From the NCBI RefSeq assembly GCF_000732605.1, contig NZ_JPME01000015.1, positions 1 to 64,000 on the forward strand: DNA of 64,000 nucleotides, in the 5' to 3' direction. Origin of the DNA: Lacrimispora celerecrescens (GTDB lineage: Bacteria; Bacillota; Clostridia; Lachnospirales; Lachnospiraceae). Numbering within the stretch: position 1 is the first letter of the stretch; each line of letters opens with the position of its first letter. The notes beneath the pieces were generated by a model. The model was not told where the DNA came from. It searched no databases and worked only from the letters and a program-made list of their open reading frames with translations. This document shows, one piece after another, positions 43,660 to 52,603 of this stretch. The position numbers were made by a program, and so were the translations under genes.

Positions 43660-43763
43660 AAAAGCGGTTCTGCTATGATAATTATGAAGTGATCTCCAAT
43701 AAGTTAGATTTTTTGGTCTGACTTATTGGGGTTCGTTCATGAAACACATAGAGAACCGCTTTT
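43660..43763. repeat. 104-bp structured inverted-repeat element, probable bidirectional terminator
   Basis: Outer arms AAAAGCGGTTCT-G-CTATG (43660-43677) and CATAGAGAACCGCTTTT (43747-43763) pair over 17 bp with one bulge. Inside lies a second perfect hairpin, CCAATAAGT (43696-43704) with ACTTATTGG (43721-43729). On the minus strand a run of six T follows, so it can end the AraC gene; on the plus strand TTTTATTATT follows. The size and double structure also recall a small non-autonomous element. Confidence 0.6.
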
Positions 43764-43764
43764 A

Positions 43765-44670
43765 TTATTGAACAATTTTTCTATTCCTATATTGATTGGG
43801 AGTAAAGCCCATTTTCTTACGAAAAACCTGAGTAAAATAGCTTCCGCTAGAAAAACCTATATCATGCGCTAATTCTGTAATACTTAAATCAGTATTATCT
43901 AATAGGTATAGACTTTTTTCAATTCTATAGTCTGATATATAGGCACTTATCGTTGCGTTCATATGTTTCTTAAAGAATCGACAGCATTCATTGGTACAAA
44001 TGTTTATGGTACCGGCGATCTCTTCTAAAGATATCTTACTGCCATAATTATTATGTATATATTCTAATAGTTTCTTTAGCCGATTCAGCTCCTTCTCATT
44101 ATAAGAACATACTGGTAATTCATCTTTTGATTTTTCAAAGCAGTCAAATAAATTCATCCATATGGAGGTTAAAAGTGTAAGCAGTTTTAATTCATTGATT
44201 TCTTTATTGATTAATTGCAAAGTATTAATCTCTGATAAAATTTCCAGGATATTTCTTGCACCCTGGTCATTGTCTAGCAGCAAAAGGTGAGAGAGAGACG
44301 GGTTTTTAACGATTTCATCTATATATTTTGTCTTAATACGACTTAATTCAAAGCCATAAATGAGCTTAGGCAGGAATGTGATGGATAAATACTTGCATTC
44401 TTGTCTGTTATGCATTTTCCCGCTATGCATCATGTTTTGATTACAGAAAATTCCCTGTCCCTCTTTTAATAGAAGTTCAAAACCATTGATGGTATATAGA
44501 ATTTCACCTTCTATAATATAGGTAAATTCTATTTCTGGATGCCAATGATCCAGAAAATAACCTTTGTCATATCTGGACAACACTTCTTTACTGATTAAAA
44601 TGGGATATTCTTTCGATCCATGCATTTTTAACTCTCTATGTTGATGATCAACTGAAATTTGCATAGGCAC
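43765..44670 (-). CDS. AraC-family regulator with cupin sensor
   Basis: A 301-residue regulator. The N-terminal cupin has HWHPEIEFTYIIEGE and a late HSGKMHN; the C-terminal two helix-turn-helix units are ISLEEIAGTINICTNECCRFF and ITELAHDIGFSSGSYFTQVF. It is divergent from the MFS-like gene at 44835, with the shared promoter region between, and probably controls it in response to a small molecule. Confidence 0.88.
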   Translation of the reverse strand: MPMQISVDHQHRELKMHGSKEYPILISKEVLSRYDKGYFLDHWHPEIEFTYIIEGEILYTINGFELLLKEGQGIFCNQNMMHSGKMHNRQECKYLSITFLPKLIYGFELSRIKTKYIDEIVKNPSLSHLLLLDNDQGARNILEILSEINTLQLINKEINELKLLTLLTSIWMNLFDCFEKSKDELPVCSYNEKELNRLKKLLEYIHNNYGSKISLEEIAGTINICTNECCRFFKKHMNATISAYISDYRIEKSLYLLDNTDLSITELAHDIGFSSGSYFTQVFRKKMGFTPNQYRNRKIVQ

Positions 44671-44834
44671 CTCAATTTAATGATAAAAACAATCAAAATA
44701 TGGATATTTTTTTAACATTAATATTATTATAATAGTTTCAAATGATTTGTCAATAAAACATGCATTCTGTGAAATACATTGATAAAAAGTATGGAACGTG
44801 TATTTCAGAGAATATGAAAATAAGAGGGATGGCA

Positions 44835-46121
44835 ATGGAAAGTAGAAGAATGGAAGACATTGTTGTTAATCGTGAAAAAAGATATTGCCAGAAGCAGGCG
44901 ATTATCTTTAACTCTTTTAGTCAGATAATTACGAATACACTGACAGGCGATATTATGGTACTGTTTCTAACCGATATTCTATTATTTAAGATTGTAAATA
45001 TCACCTTCATTATATCATTAATACCTTTGGTTGCATTGGTAAGGCTCCCTCTGATATTCGTCTTGAGAGGGAGAAGCAAAGTGAAAATGATAGAAATCAG
45101 TATTATTGTAAAAGTGATTTTTGTTGTAGTACTATTATCTGTTCCATGGAACTTGCTGGGGGTCTGGAACTATACTGCTTTAATCATTATTTATCAGATA
45201 TCCACAGAATATGGCGTTGGTATATGCTGGCAGCCCTTAATGAGGGAGATTACATCAATTAGTGACAGAGGTCAGTTCTTTAGCCGTATGAGGTTTGTAT
45301 TTATGTCACTGAACACATTATTTATTTTTCTCCTGGCTTTCTTTGTTGGAGATGTTATGAACAGCTTTCAATATAAAGCACTATTGTGTGTGTCATTATT
45401 TGGCCTTTTATTACAGTTTTATACAATCAGAAAAATAAGCAGGAAACAGATTATCATAGCTAATAACGAAGGACATAAAATTAGCAGACCATTACTGCAG
45501 CAGTTAAGTGATAATAAGAAAATACTATGGGCGCTTATTTTAGACCTGTTATTTCTGTGTATAGGATTTACGTTAAATGTGGTATATCTTAAAACTGTGC
45601 TGGGATATTCCTCAAAACTGGTATCATTATATATAACATTAAACAATTTAGGTGGAACATTATTCCTTCCATTTATGGGCAGGATTTTAGATAGGAATTT
45701 ACAAAAGGGAAATAGATACATATGCAGACTATATTTAATATATATGGTGGTTTTAGTCATGCTCCCTGTATATGTCTCAGGCAGTATGATAAATGTTGTT
45801 TTTATTACCATATTTTCTCTGCTAAGCGGAGTAATTGCATCTGGTGTATATCTTATGATGACAATTCTTCAGCACAGCCTTGTGAAAACAGAAGATTCTT
45901 TTATGGTTTTCAACTTATATCAGATAATTCTTTATGCTGTTGCATTTGTATCTACGAATGTGTTTGGAAGCATTATAAATTATGCGGGGCACGACAGGAT
46001 TTCTATGATATATTTATTTTCGCTGGATATATTTAAATGTGTTTATGCATTCCTCATATTGAGCTCTGTAGTAATTGTGAAAATAGTATTCAATAAAATG
46101 AATATGAATCTTAGGGAATAG
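44835..46121 (+). CDS. MFS-like transporter
   Basis: Integral membrane protein of about 428 residues with 10-12 hydrophobic segments and no signal peptide, of the major facilitator type by layout: short loops, a basic LRGRSKVK loop after helix 2-3 and a long central loop. I do not see a family-specific motif that gives the substrate. The start is uncertain: ATG 44835 has AGAGGG before it, whereas ATG 44760 would add 25 polar residues. Divergent from the AraC regulator. The gene ends before a bidirectional terminator. Confidence 0.7.
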   Translation: MESRRMEDIVVNREKRYCQKQAIIFNSFSQIITNTLTGDIMVLFLTDILLFKIVNITFIISLIPLVALVRLPLIFVLRGRSKVKMIEISIIVKVIFVVVLLSVPWNLLGVWNYTALIIIYQISTEYGVGICWQPLMREITSISDRGQFFSRMRFVFMSLNTLFIFLLAFFVGDVMNSFQYKALLCVSLFGLLLQFYTIRKISRKQIIIANNEGHKISRPLLQQLSDNKKILWALILDLLFLCIGFTLNVVYLKTVLGYSSKLVSLYITLNNLGGTLFLPFMGRILDRNLQKGNRYICRLYLIYMVVLVMLPVYVSGSMINVVFITIFSLLSGVIASGVYLMMTILQHSLVKTEDSFMVFNLYQIILYAVAFVSTNVFGSIINYAGHDRISMIYLFSLDIFKCVYAFLILSSVVIVKIVFNKMNMNLRE

Positions 46122-46208
46122 TATCCTGTGATATATAAAAAAATGTCTGCTAAGGAGAATGGGAAACAACAAGATGCCATATTGGATCTGCCGAATTATA
46201 GAAAGCAG

Positions 46209-46266
46209 AAAAACATGCACTTTGGATGTAAGGCTTTTGTGTCTTACGTTTAAAGTGCATGTTTTA
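46209..46266. terminator. bidirectional terminator
   Basis: AAAACATGCACTTT and AAAGTGCATGTTTT form a 14-bp perfect stem with an inner GTAAG/CTTAC hairpin. It serves the MFS gene on the plus strand and the AraC gene, whose stop codon lies in the right arm, on the minus strand. Confidence 0.8.
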
Positions 46267-47121
46267 TTGACTGGTTTTCCGATAAATGCTTGCTGAAATT
46301 CCGTAATACTGCTTAAAGGCATAGGAAAAATGCTGGACAGATGAATAATTAAGCCGGTCGGCAATTTCTGAAATGTTTAAGCCGGCGTCGTTTAGATAAA
46401 TTTTTGCCATGGACATCTTTGCCTCAGTTTTTTTCTGAAGAAATGTCTTTCCATAGTATTCTTTTAAAAATCGTTCTGTCTGCCGGATGCTTAATCCAAG
46501 GCGTTCGGCCAGGCTTTCTAAAGTAAGGGTCTCATATTCATAAAGAAAACTTTCCTCAACAATGATATATTTGCTGTCCACCAGATTGGATGGAGAAAAA
46601 TGAACCTTTGACTGCCGTCTGTTTTCATAGTTGCGGACAATTTTCACTACACACTGCTGAAGCAGAGTTTCAACCTGAATCATGTAACCGGTATACCGGT
46701 GCTCTAATTCAAAGAAAATCTGCTGCATCAGCGGATATAGCTCCTGGGTATCCTGACCGAACCAGAAGTGGGTATTTTGGAATTTATATGCCACGGTTTC
46801 CGTTCCCAGATTTCCGGCTCCGGAATTCTGGAGCTTAAAATAGATGCAATACTCTGTCATCGGATCATTTTTAATAGGGATCTGCTCATGCTCCACATGG
46901 GGACCGGTCATGTAAAGGGTATTAGGGGTAATGTCATAAACCCGGTCATCAATATAGACAGTTCCGTGACCATAGGGAATGTAATGGATCTCGTAGCTGT
47001 TGTTCCCATGGCTGTGCCTGGGCATGGAACGGAGAAAACGCTCAAACACAATGTTTAAAACAAGAAATGTTGTATCATTGATTGTAATCTTAATATTCAA
47101 ATCAGTATATACCGTTCTCAT
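46264..47121 (-). CDS. AraC-family regulator of the sugar/polyol locus
   Basis: A 285-residue regulator with an N-terminal cupin (PRHSHGNNSYEIHYIPYGHG) and C-terminal paired helix-turn-helix (LESLAERLGLSIRQTERFLKE and ISEIADRLNYSSVQHFSYAF, given in part). I chose the start at 47121 because AGGAGG precedes it by six bases; the frame to 47151 adds ten residues across the site. It is divergent from the aldolase gene at 47303, so it is a probable regulator of the 47.3-53.6 kb operon. The 181-base gap contains TATAAT at 47253-47258 as a candidate -10. Confidence 0.87.
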   Translation of the reverse strand: MRTVYTDLNIKITINDTTFLVLNIVFERFLRSMPRHSHGNNSYEIHYIPYGHGTVYIDDRVYDITPNTLYMTGPHVEHEQIPIKNDPMTEYCIYFKLQNSGAGNLGTETVAYKFQNTHFWFGQDTQELYPLMQQIFFELEHRYTGYMIQVETLLQQCVVKIVRNYENRRQSKVHFSPSNLVDSKYIIVEESFLYEYETLTLESLAERLGLSIRQTERFLKEYYGKTFLQKKTEAKMSMAKIYLNDAGLNISEIADRLNYSSVQHFSYAFKQYYGISASIYRKTSQ

Positions 47122-47302
47122 GGCATACCTCCTGTTTCCCATTGCTATCACCAGTTTACCAGGAGAAGAGGCCTAAGTCAAGATGTTCGAAAACACGACA
47201 TTATCAGCCTTGGGTTGTCTCATAAAGCACTAATCATTTGGGTAAATATCTTTATAATTAAAGTCAGAACAAACAATCATCACGATTTAAGGAGGAAGTA
47301 CA

Positions 47303-48154
47303 ATGGCATTAGTTACGTCGAAACAGATGCTGCTGGATGCACAGAAGGGTGGATACGCAGTAGGAGCATTTAATGTGGAAAATATGGAGATGGTAAAGGC
47401 AGTCATTGCCGCAGCCAAGGAGCTGCAGGCTCCGGTGATGCTTCAGACCACACCGTCTACTGTAAAGTATGGATCCTTAAAAACATATCAGGCCCTGGTA
47501 GCAGCTGAGGCTGAAAAGGCCGGTATTCCGGTATGCCTCCATCTGGACCACGGCAGCAGCTTTGAGCTTGCGGTGCGGGCCATCCAGGCAGGTTATACAT
47601 CGGTCATGATTGACGGCTCCCATGAGGACTTTGAACAGAATATCGCCCTTACTAAAAAGGTGACAGAGGTTGCAAAAGCCTGCGGTGTTACAGTAGAAGC
47701 AGAACTTGGTAAGGTGGGCGGAAAGGAAGATGATCTGGAAGCCGAGGGAGATACGAATACCGACCCGGCAGAGGCCAGGGAGTTCGTTGAACGTACAGGG
47801 GTGGACTCATTGGCAATAGCCATTGGAACGGCCCATGGATTCTATGCGGATACGCCTGTTCTGGACAAAGAGAGAGTTTCGGAGGTTAAGTCACTGGTTT
47901 CAATCCCACTGGTACTTCATGGTGCGTCAGGCTTAAGAGATGAGGATATCCGGGAGTGTGTGCAGAGAGGCATGTGCAAGGTAAATTTTGCAACAGAACT
48001 GAGAGTTGCCTACACAGAAGCAGGAAAGAAGCTGATTGCAGAAAATCCAGATATGTTTGATCCCAAAAAAATGGGAGGCGTTGGAATGGAGGCCGTAAAG
48101 GAACTTGTAAAAAACCGCATCCTGGTATGCGGATGCGACCATAAGGCAAAATAG
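47303..48154 (+). CDS. class II ketose-bisphosphate aldolase, GatY/KbaY-like
   Basis: Zinc aldolase of 283 residues. The catalytic and zinc residues lie in HLDHGSS (D82, H83), VEAELGKVGGKED, GTAHGFY and LHGASGL. This branch (about 285 residues, FNVENMEM start) covers tagatose-1,6- and fructose-1,6-bisphosphate aldolases. With the GatD-like dehydrogenase and PfkB kinase downstream, cleavage of a ketohexose bisphosphate to DHAP and glyceraldehyde-3-phosphate is likely; tagatose-1,6-bisphosphate is my preferred substrate. First gene of the operon, with AAGGAGG before ATG 47303. Confidence 0.88.
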   Translation: MALVTSKQMLLDAQKGGYAVGAFNVENMEMVKAVIAAAKELQAPVMLQTTPSTVKYGSLKTYQALVAAEAEKAGIPVCLHLDHGSSFELAVRAIQAGYTSVMIDGSHEDFEQNIALTKKVTEVAKACGVTVEAELGKVGGKEDDLEAEGDTNTDPAEAREFVERTGVDSLAIAIGTAHGFYADTPVLDKERVSEVKSLVSIPLVLHGASGLRDEDIRECVQRGMCKVNFATELRVAYTEAGKKLIAENPDMFDPKKMGGVGMEAVKELVKNRILVCGCDHKAK

Positions 48155-48173
48155 AAACAGGACGGAGAATGAT

Positions 48174-49682
48174 ATGGGACCATATTTATTGGGAATCGAT
48201 ATCGGTACAAGCGCCTGCAAAGTGGCTCTTTTTGACCAGGGAGGAAATGTCATTTCCTCTGCCAGCGAAGAATATGAGGTTTCATATCCAAAGTCAGGCT
48301 GGGCGGAACAGAACCCGGAGGACTGGTGGACAGGGATTTGCCGTGGGATAAAAAGGGTATTGGAACAGTCCAAAATCCCCGCAGAGCAAATTGCCGGAAT
48401 CGGAATCGATGGGCAGAGCTGGGCGGCAGTAGCGGTTGACCGGGAAGGAAATGTTCTGGCTGATACTCCAATCTGGATGGATACCAGAGCAAACAATATC
48501 TGTAAGGAATTAAATGACAGGGTGGGAGAAAAAAGGATCTTTGAAATTTCCGGCAATTCTCTTCAGCCATCCTATACCACAGCTAAAATCATCTGGTATC
48601 AAAGAAATCTTCCTCAGGTGTATGAGCATACATATAAAATTCTCCAGTCTAACAGCTACATCGCATGTAAGCTGACTGGAAAAATGACGCAGGATGTCTC
48701 TCAGGGATACGGACTGCATTGCTTCGATATGCATACAGGGACCTGGAATCGGGAAATGTGTGAAGCGCTGGGCATCCCGGAAGGGCTCCTGCCTGAGATC
48801 TATTCCTGCCATGAAGTGATCGGGACAGTGACGGACCATGCAGCGGCACAATCCGGCCTCGCTGCCGGGACTCCTGTCGTGGCCGGGGGTCTTGATGCAG
48901 CCTGCGGAACCCTGGGCGCCGGTGTGATCCATTCGGGAGAAACACAGGAACAGGGCGGGCAGGCAGGCGGAATGAGCATTTGTATGGATCAGTATAAGGC
49001 AGATATGCGGCTGATTCTTGGTTACCATGTGATTCCCGGCCTGTGGCTGCTTCAGGGAGGTACAACAGGCGGCGGCGGAGTGATGCGCTGGCTGGAGCGG
49101 GAATTGGCTGATTATGAACGAGAAGAAGGCAGGCGTTGCGGCAGAAGCTCATTGGAATTGTTTAATGATCTGGCGCAGGAAACTGCTCCGGGAAGCGATG
49201 GATTGATCTTTCTGCCCTATATGGCAGGCGAGCGTTCCCCTATCTGGAATCCAAATGCAAAGGGTGTTTATTATGGCTTGGATTTCAGCAAGACAAAAGG
49301 TCATTTAATCCGTGCAGCCATGGAAGGCGTTGCCATGTCCTTAAAGCATAATTTGGAGGTTGCCGAGCATGCAGGCGCTGAGGTGAGCGTACTCAGGGCA
49401 ATAGGAGGATCTGCAAATTCCCTTTTATGGACGCAAATCAAGTCGGATGTGACGGGAAAGCCCATTGCAGTACCATCATCCGATACCGCCACGACCCTTG
49501 GCGCTGCCATCCTGGCCGGCGTAGGCGTAGGAATCTATGGGAGTTTTGAAGATGCGGTAAAGATAACCGTTAAAAATAAGCGCTATCATGTACCAAATCA
49601 GGACAATCGGGAGGTTTATGACCGGAATTACCGGAATTATCTGGAGATATACGACTCATTACAAATAATTATGGAAAAGTAG
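48174..49682 (+). CDS. FGGY-family carbohydrate kinase, xylulokinase-like
   Basis: A 502-residue sugar kinase. GIDIGTSACKVALFD is the phosphate motif, GIGIDGQSWAAVAVD holds the catalytic Asp, and IGGSANSLLWTQIKSDVTGKP is the C-terminal signature. FGGY kinases act on ketoses or polyols such as xylulose, ribulose, glycerol and erythritol, so the substrate must come from context. Next to a polyol-phosphate dehydrogenase and a non-PTS importer, a polyol or ketose imported unphosphorylated is the likely substrate. Confidence 0.87.
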   Translation: MGPYLLGIDIGTSACKVALFDQGGNVISSASEEYEVSYPKSGWAEQNPEDWWTGICRGIKRVLEQSKIPAEQIAGIGIDGQSWAAVAVDREGNVLADTPIWMDTRANNICKELNDRVGEKRIFEISGNSLQPSYTTAKIIWYQRNLPQVYEHTYKILQSNSYIACKLTGKMTQDVSQGYGLHCFDMHTGTWNREMCEALGIPEGLLPEIYSCHEVIGTVTDHAAAQSGLAAGTPVVAGGLDAACGTLGAGVIHSGETQEQGGQAGGMSICMDQYKADMRLILGYHVIPGLWLLQGGTTGGGGVMRWLERELADYEREEGRRCGRSSLELFNDLAQETAPGSDGLIFLPYMAGERSPIWNPNAKGVYYGLDFSKTKGHLIRAAMEGVAMSLKHNLEVAEHAGAEVSVLRAIGGSANSLLWTQIKSDVTGKPIAVPSSDTATTLGAAILAGVGVGIYGSFEDAVKITVKNKRYHVPNQDNREVYDRNYRNYLEIYDSLQIIMEK

Positions 49683-49692
49683 GAGGCTGAAA

Positions 49693-50742
49693 ATGAAAGC
49701 TGCAGTCGTTCGTGCAAATGAAAATGTAACATATCAGGATTATGAGGAACCGGTGGCTGGACCGGGACTGGTGAAGGTGAAAGTGAAAGCGTCCGGTATA
49801 TGCGGTTCTGACATACCCAGAGTCCTGCATCATGGAGTTCACTATTATCCCATCGTGCTGGGACATGAATTTTCCGGTGATGTAGTGGAAGTAGGAGAGG
49901 GTGTTAAGAAAATCAAAGTCGGTGACAGAGTATCCGGTGCACCGTTGCTACCCTGTATGAAATGTGATGATTGTCAGAATGGAAACTTTTCCCTCTGCAA
50001 GCATTATAGTTTTATCGGTTCCAGACAGCAGGGGAGCAATGCGGATTATGTGGTATTACCAGAGCAGAACGCGGTTGTGTTTGATAAGAGCATTTCCTAT
50101 GAGCAGGGAGCCATGTTTGAACCATCCACGGTTGCCCTTCATGGGATTTTCCAGAATGAGTACAGGGGCGGTGAGTATGTTGCTGTTTTAGGCGGCGGAA
50201 CCATAGGCATGTTTACGATGCAGTGGGCTAAAATATTTGGTTCCAGAAAAGTTGTGGTATTTGATATTAGTCATGAGCGTCTGGAGCTTGCAAAACGGCT
50301 GGGAGCCGATGAAACCGTCAACACCACTGAAGATGGCCATATGGAAAAGGCCATGGCTATGACTGAGGGGAAAGGTTTTTCCTATGTATTTGAGACGGCC
50401 GGACAGATACCCACCATGCATATGGCCTTTGAACTGGCGGCGAATAAAGCTCATGTGTGCTTTGTGGGTACTCCCCATGAGGAACTTAAGTTCACTCCGG
50501 CAATGTGGGAAAATATGAACCGGAAGGAATTTCATCTGACCGGTTCCTGGATGTCATACAGTTCCCCGTTCCCTGGAAAAGAGTGGAGCCTGACTGCACA
50601 CTATTTTGCGACTGGACAGCTTAAGTTTGATCCGGGTTTTATTTATAAAAAGGTTCCCATGAGCCAGGCACAGGAGGCCTTCCAGATGTTCAAGATACCA
50701 GGCCAGGTCAAGGGAAAAGTTCTGCTGGTAAATGAAGAATAG
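49693..50742 (+). CDS. zinc alcohol dehydrogenase, galactitol-1-phosphate dehydrogenase-like
   Basis: Medium-chain dehydrogenase of 349 residues. Catalytic zinc ligands are C37 (GICGSD), H58 and E59 (GHEF); structural zinc cysteines are C88, C91, C94 and C102. The NAD motif is VLGGGTIGMF. HYYPIVLGHEFSG, PLLPCMKC, FIGSR and GSWMSYSSPFPG are shared with GatD, which oxidises galactitol-1-phosphate to tagatose-6-phosphate. Substrate use may differ within the family. The gene starts 11 bases after the FGGY kinase and is followed by a PfkB kinase, a tight pathway order. Confidence 0.85.
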   Translation: MKAAVVRANENVTYQDYEEPVAGPGLVKVKVKASGICGSDIPRVLHHGVHYYPIVLGHEFSGDVVEVGEGVKKIKVGDRVSGAPLLPCMKCDDCQNGNFSLCKHYSFIGSRQQGSNADYVVLPEQNAVVFDKSISYEQGAMFEPSTVALHGIFQNEYRGGEYVAVLGGGTIGMFTMQWAKIFGSRKVVVFDISHERLELAKRLGADETVNTTEDGHMEKAMAMTEGKGFSYVFETAGQIPTMHMAFELAANKAHVCFVGTPHEELKFTPAMWENMNRKEFHLTGSWMSYSSPFPGKEWSLTAHYFATGQLKFDPGFIYKKVPMSQAQEAFQMFKIPGQVKGKVLLVNEE

Positions 50743-50751
50743 GAGGCAGCC

Positions 50752-51711
50752 ATGATACTGACGGTGACACTGAATGCAGCCATCGATAAACGCTATGTAG
50801 TGGATGGGTTTTGCATAGGAGAAGTAAACCGGGTAAAGGAATGTACTTATACTCCGGGCGGAAAAGGACTGAATGTTTCCAAGCCGGCTGCCATTGCCGG
50901 TGCCCAAGTGGTTGCTACCGGTTTTATCGGCGGCCATGCGGGAAGCTATATTGAGGATTCATTAAAGCCATTTGGGATTAAAAGTGCATTCTGTCATTTA
51001 AAGGAGGAAAGCCGTTCCTGCATTAATATCTGGGATGAGAAAAATAAAATCCAGACTGAATTTCTGGAACCGGGCTTTACAGTTTCCATGGAAGATTTTA
51101 GGCGGTTTACTGAGCAGTATGAAGAATTGGCCAAACAGGCGGAGGTGGTGGCTATGTCTGGAAGCGTTCCAAAAGGTCTTAATGGAACCGCATACCAGCG
51201 CCTGATAAAGATTGGAAAAGACCTTGGAAAAAAGGTGATACTGGATACCAGCGGATCGCTTCTTGAGATGGGAATAGAGGCCCTGCCAACCATGATTAAG
51301 CCAAATTTGGACGAAATCCGGATGCTGACCGGAAAGCCCTGTGACAATCTGGAGGAGATGATTCGGGCAGCCGGTGAGATCCATAGGCGTGGCGTGGAAA
51401 TTGTGGCAGTTTCTCTTGGAAAAGACGGATCCTTCGTTGTTTGTGATACGGGATTTTACCGGGCCACAGTGCCAAAGATTCATGCGGTTAATACGGTGGG
51501 GTGTGGGGATTCCATGATTGCCGGTTTCGCCCTGGGGCTGAGCCAGGGTCTGCCTGTGGAAGAAATCTTAGGAAAAGCCAGCGCTATTTCAGCAGCCTCA
51601 GCATTAAGGGAAGAAACCGGATATTTCAGACTTGAGGATATGGAACGGCTTCTGCCAGAAATTGAAGTATGCAGGATCGGAGGGTGCAATGAACTATCGA
51701 TTGGAGAATGA
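50752..51711 (+). CDS. PfkB-family 1-phosphofructokinase/tagatose-6-phosphate kinase
   Basis: A 319-residue sugar-phosphate kinase. TVTLNAAIDKRYVVDGF and YTPGGKGLNVSKPAAIAG are the LacC/FruK-type start, and NTVGCGDSMIAGFALG holds the anion hole and catalytic Asp near residue 245. The family makes fructose- or tagatose-1,6-bisphosphate. With GatD- and GatY-like enzymes in the same operon, tagatose-6-phosphate is a likely substrate. The 3' end overlaps the epimerase gene by 23 bases. Confidence 0.88.
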   Translation: MILTVTLNAAIDKRYVVDGFCIGEVNRVKECTYTPGGKGLNVSKPAAIAGAQVVATGFIGGHAGSYIEDSLKPFGIKSAFCHLKEESRSCINIWDEKNKIQTEFLEPGFTVSMEDFRRFTEQYEELAKQAEVVAMSGSVPKGLNGTAYQRLIKIGKDLGKKVILDTSGSLLEMGIEALPTMIKPNLDEIRMLTGKPCDNLEEMIRAAGEIHRRGVEIVAVSLGKDGSFVVCDTGFYRATVPKIHAVNTVGCGDSMIAGFALGLSQGLPVEEILGKASAISAASALREETGYFRLEDMERLLPEIEVCRIGGCNELSIGE

Positions 51712-52570
51712 CGATCTGTGCGTGGAATTTACGACTAGGGGCGGAGGATTGACCTCAATCAGGGACAAGAGTGGACGGGAATATTTATGGCAGGGAGACC
51801 CCCTGTATTGGAGCGGTCAGGCGCCTGTGCTGTTTCCCATCTGCGGAAGTCTGAGGGAAGAACAGGCAGTGACGGAAGATGGAAAGCCGGTTCACATGCC
51901 AAGGCATGGCATTGTACGGAAGGAAGAATTTAAACTGGAATTTATGTACAAAGACAAAATTTGTTTCTCCATTGTGGAAAATGAGTCAATGCTTTCTCAG
52001 TTTCCCTATCGGTTTCGTCTGTCCATCACTTATACGCTGAAGGAAAAGCAGATACAGGTAACCTATGGGATTTTAAACAGGGATACTGCGAATATGCCGT
52101 TTTTTATTGGAGGTCATCCTGCATTCAATTGCCCCCTGGACAGCGGGGAGGATTATTCCGACTATAAGATTGTTTTTGAACAGGAGGAAAATTGTACAGT
52201 TCCTGCTCCTGTGACAGAGACAGGACTGATCGATATGGGAACAAGAACTCTTATGTTGGAAGGCAGTGATACATTACGCTTAAATCAAGATCTGTTTAAA
52301 AAGGATGCAATGATCTTTGATCAGTTGAAATCCCGGAAAATCCAGTACATTCACAGGCAGGAGCAAAAAGGAATCCAATTGGAGTTTCCACAGTTTCCAT
52401 ATCTGATTCTGTGGTCCTCAAACAACAACGGACCTTTTATTGCTTTGGAGCCATGGTCCGGTCTTTCCACCTGCAGCGATGAGGATGATGTGTTGGAGCA
52501 TAAGAGGAATGTATTGATTGCAGAGCCAGGGCTTTTAGAAGAGCTAAGTTATACCATAACGATTTTATAA
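51689..52570 (+). CDS. aldose 1-epimerase family protein (LacX-like)
   Basis: A 293-residue beta-sandwich mutarotase of the LacX group. APVLFPICGSLRE and PRHGIVRKEEF hold the expected arginine and histidine, and FIGGHPAFNCPL a second histidine. It would interconvert anomers of a free or phosphorylated aldose. ATG 51689 follows CGGAGGG and lies inside the kinase gene. An aldose substrate fits with the aldo/keto reductase that follows. Confidence 0.84.
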   Translation: MNYRLENDDLCVEFTTRGGGLTSIRDKSGREYLWQGDPLYWSGQAPVLFPICGSLREEQAVTEDGKPVHMPRHGIVRKEEFKLEFMYKDKICFSIVENESMLSQFPYRFRLSITYTLKEKQIQVTYGILNRDTANMPFFIGGHPAFNCPLDSGEDYSDYKIVFEQEENCTVPAPVTETGLIDMGTRTLMLEGSDTLRLNQDLFKKDAMIFDQLKSRKIQYIHRQEQKGIQLEFPQFPYLILWSSNNNGPFIALEPWSGLSTCSDEDDVLEHKRNVLIAEPGLLEELSYTITIL

Positions 52571-52603
52571 TGAATAAGAAAAAATGAAGAGGAGAAGAAA
52601 CAG

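Noticed and set aside
43660-43763. Named insertion sequence remnant
   Set aside because: There is no transposase fragment and I cannot match the arms to a known element; kept only as a structured element.
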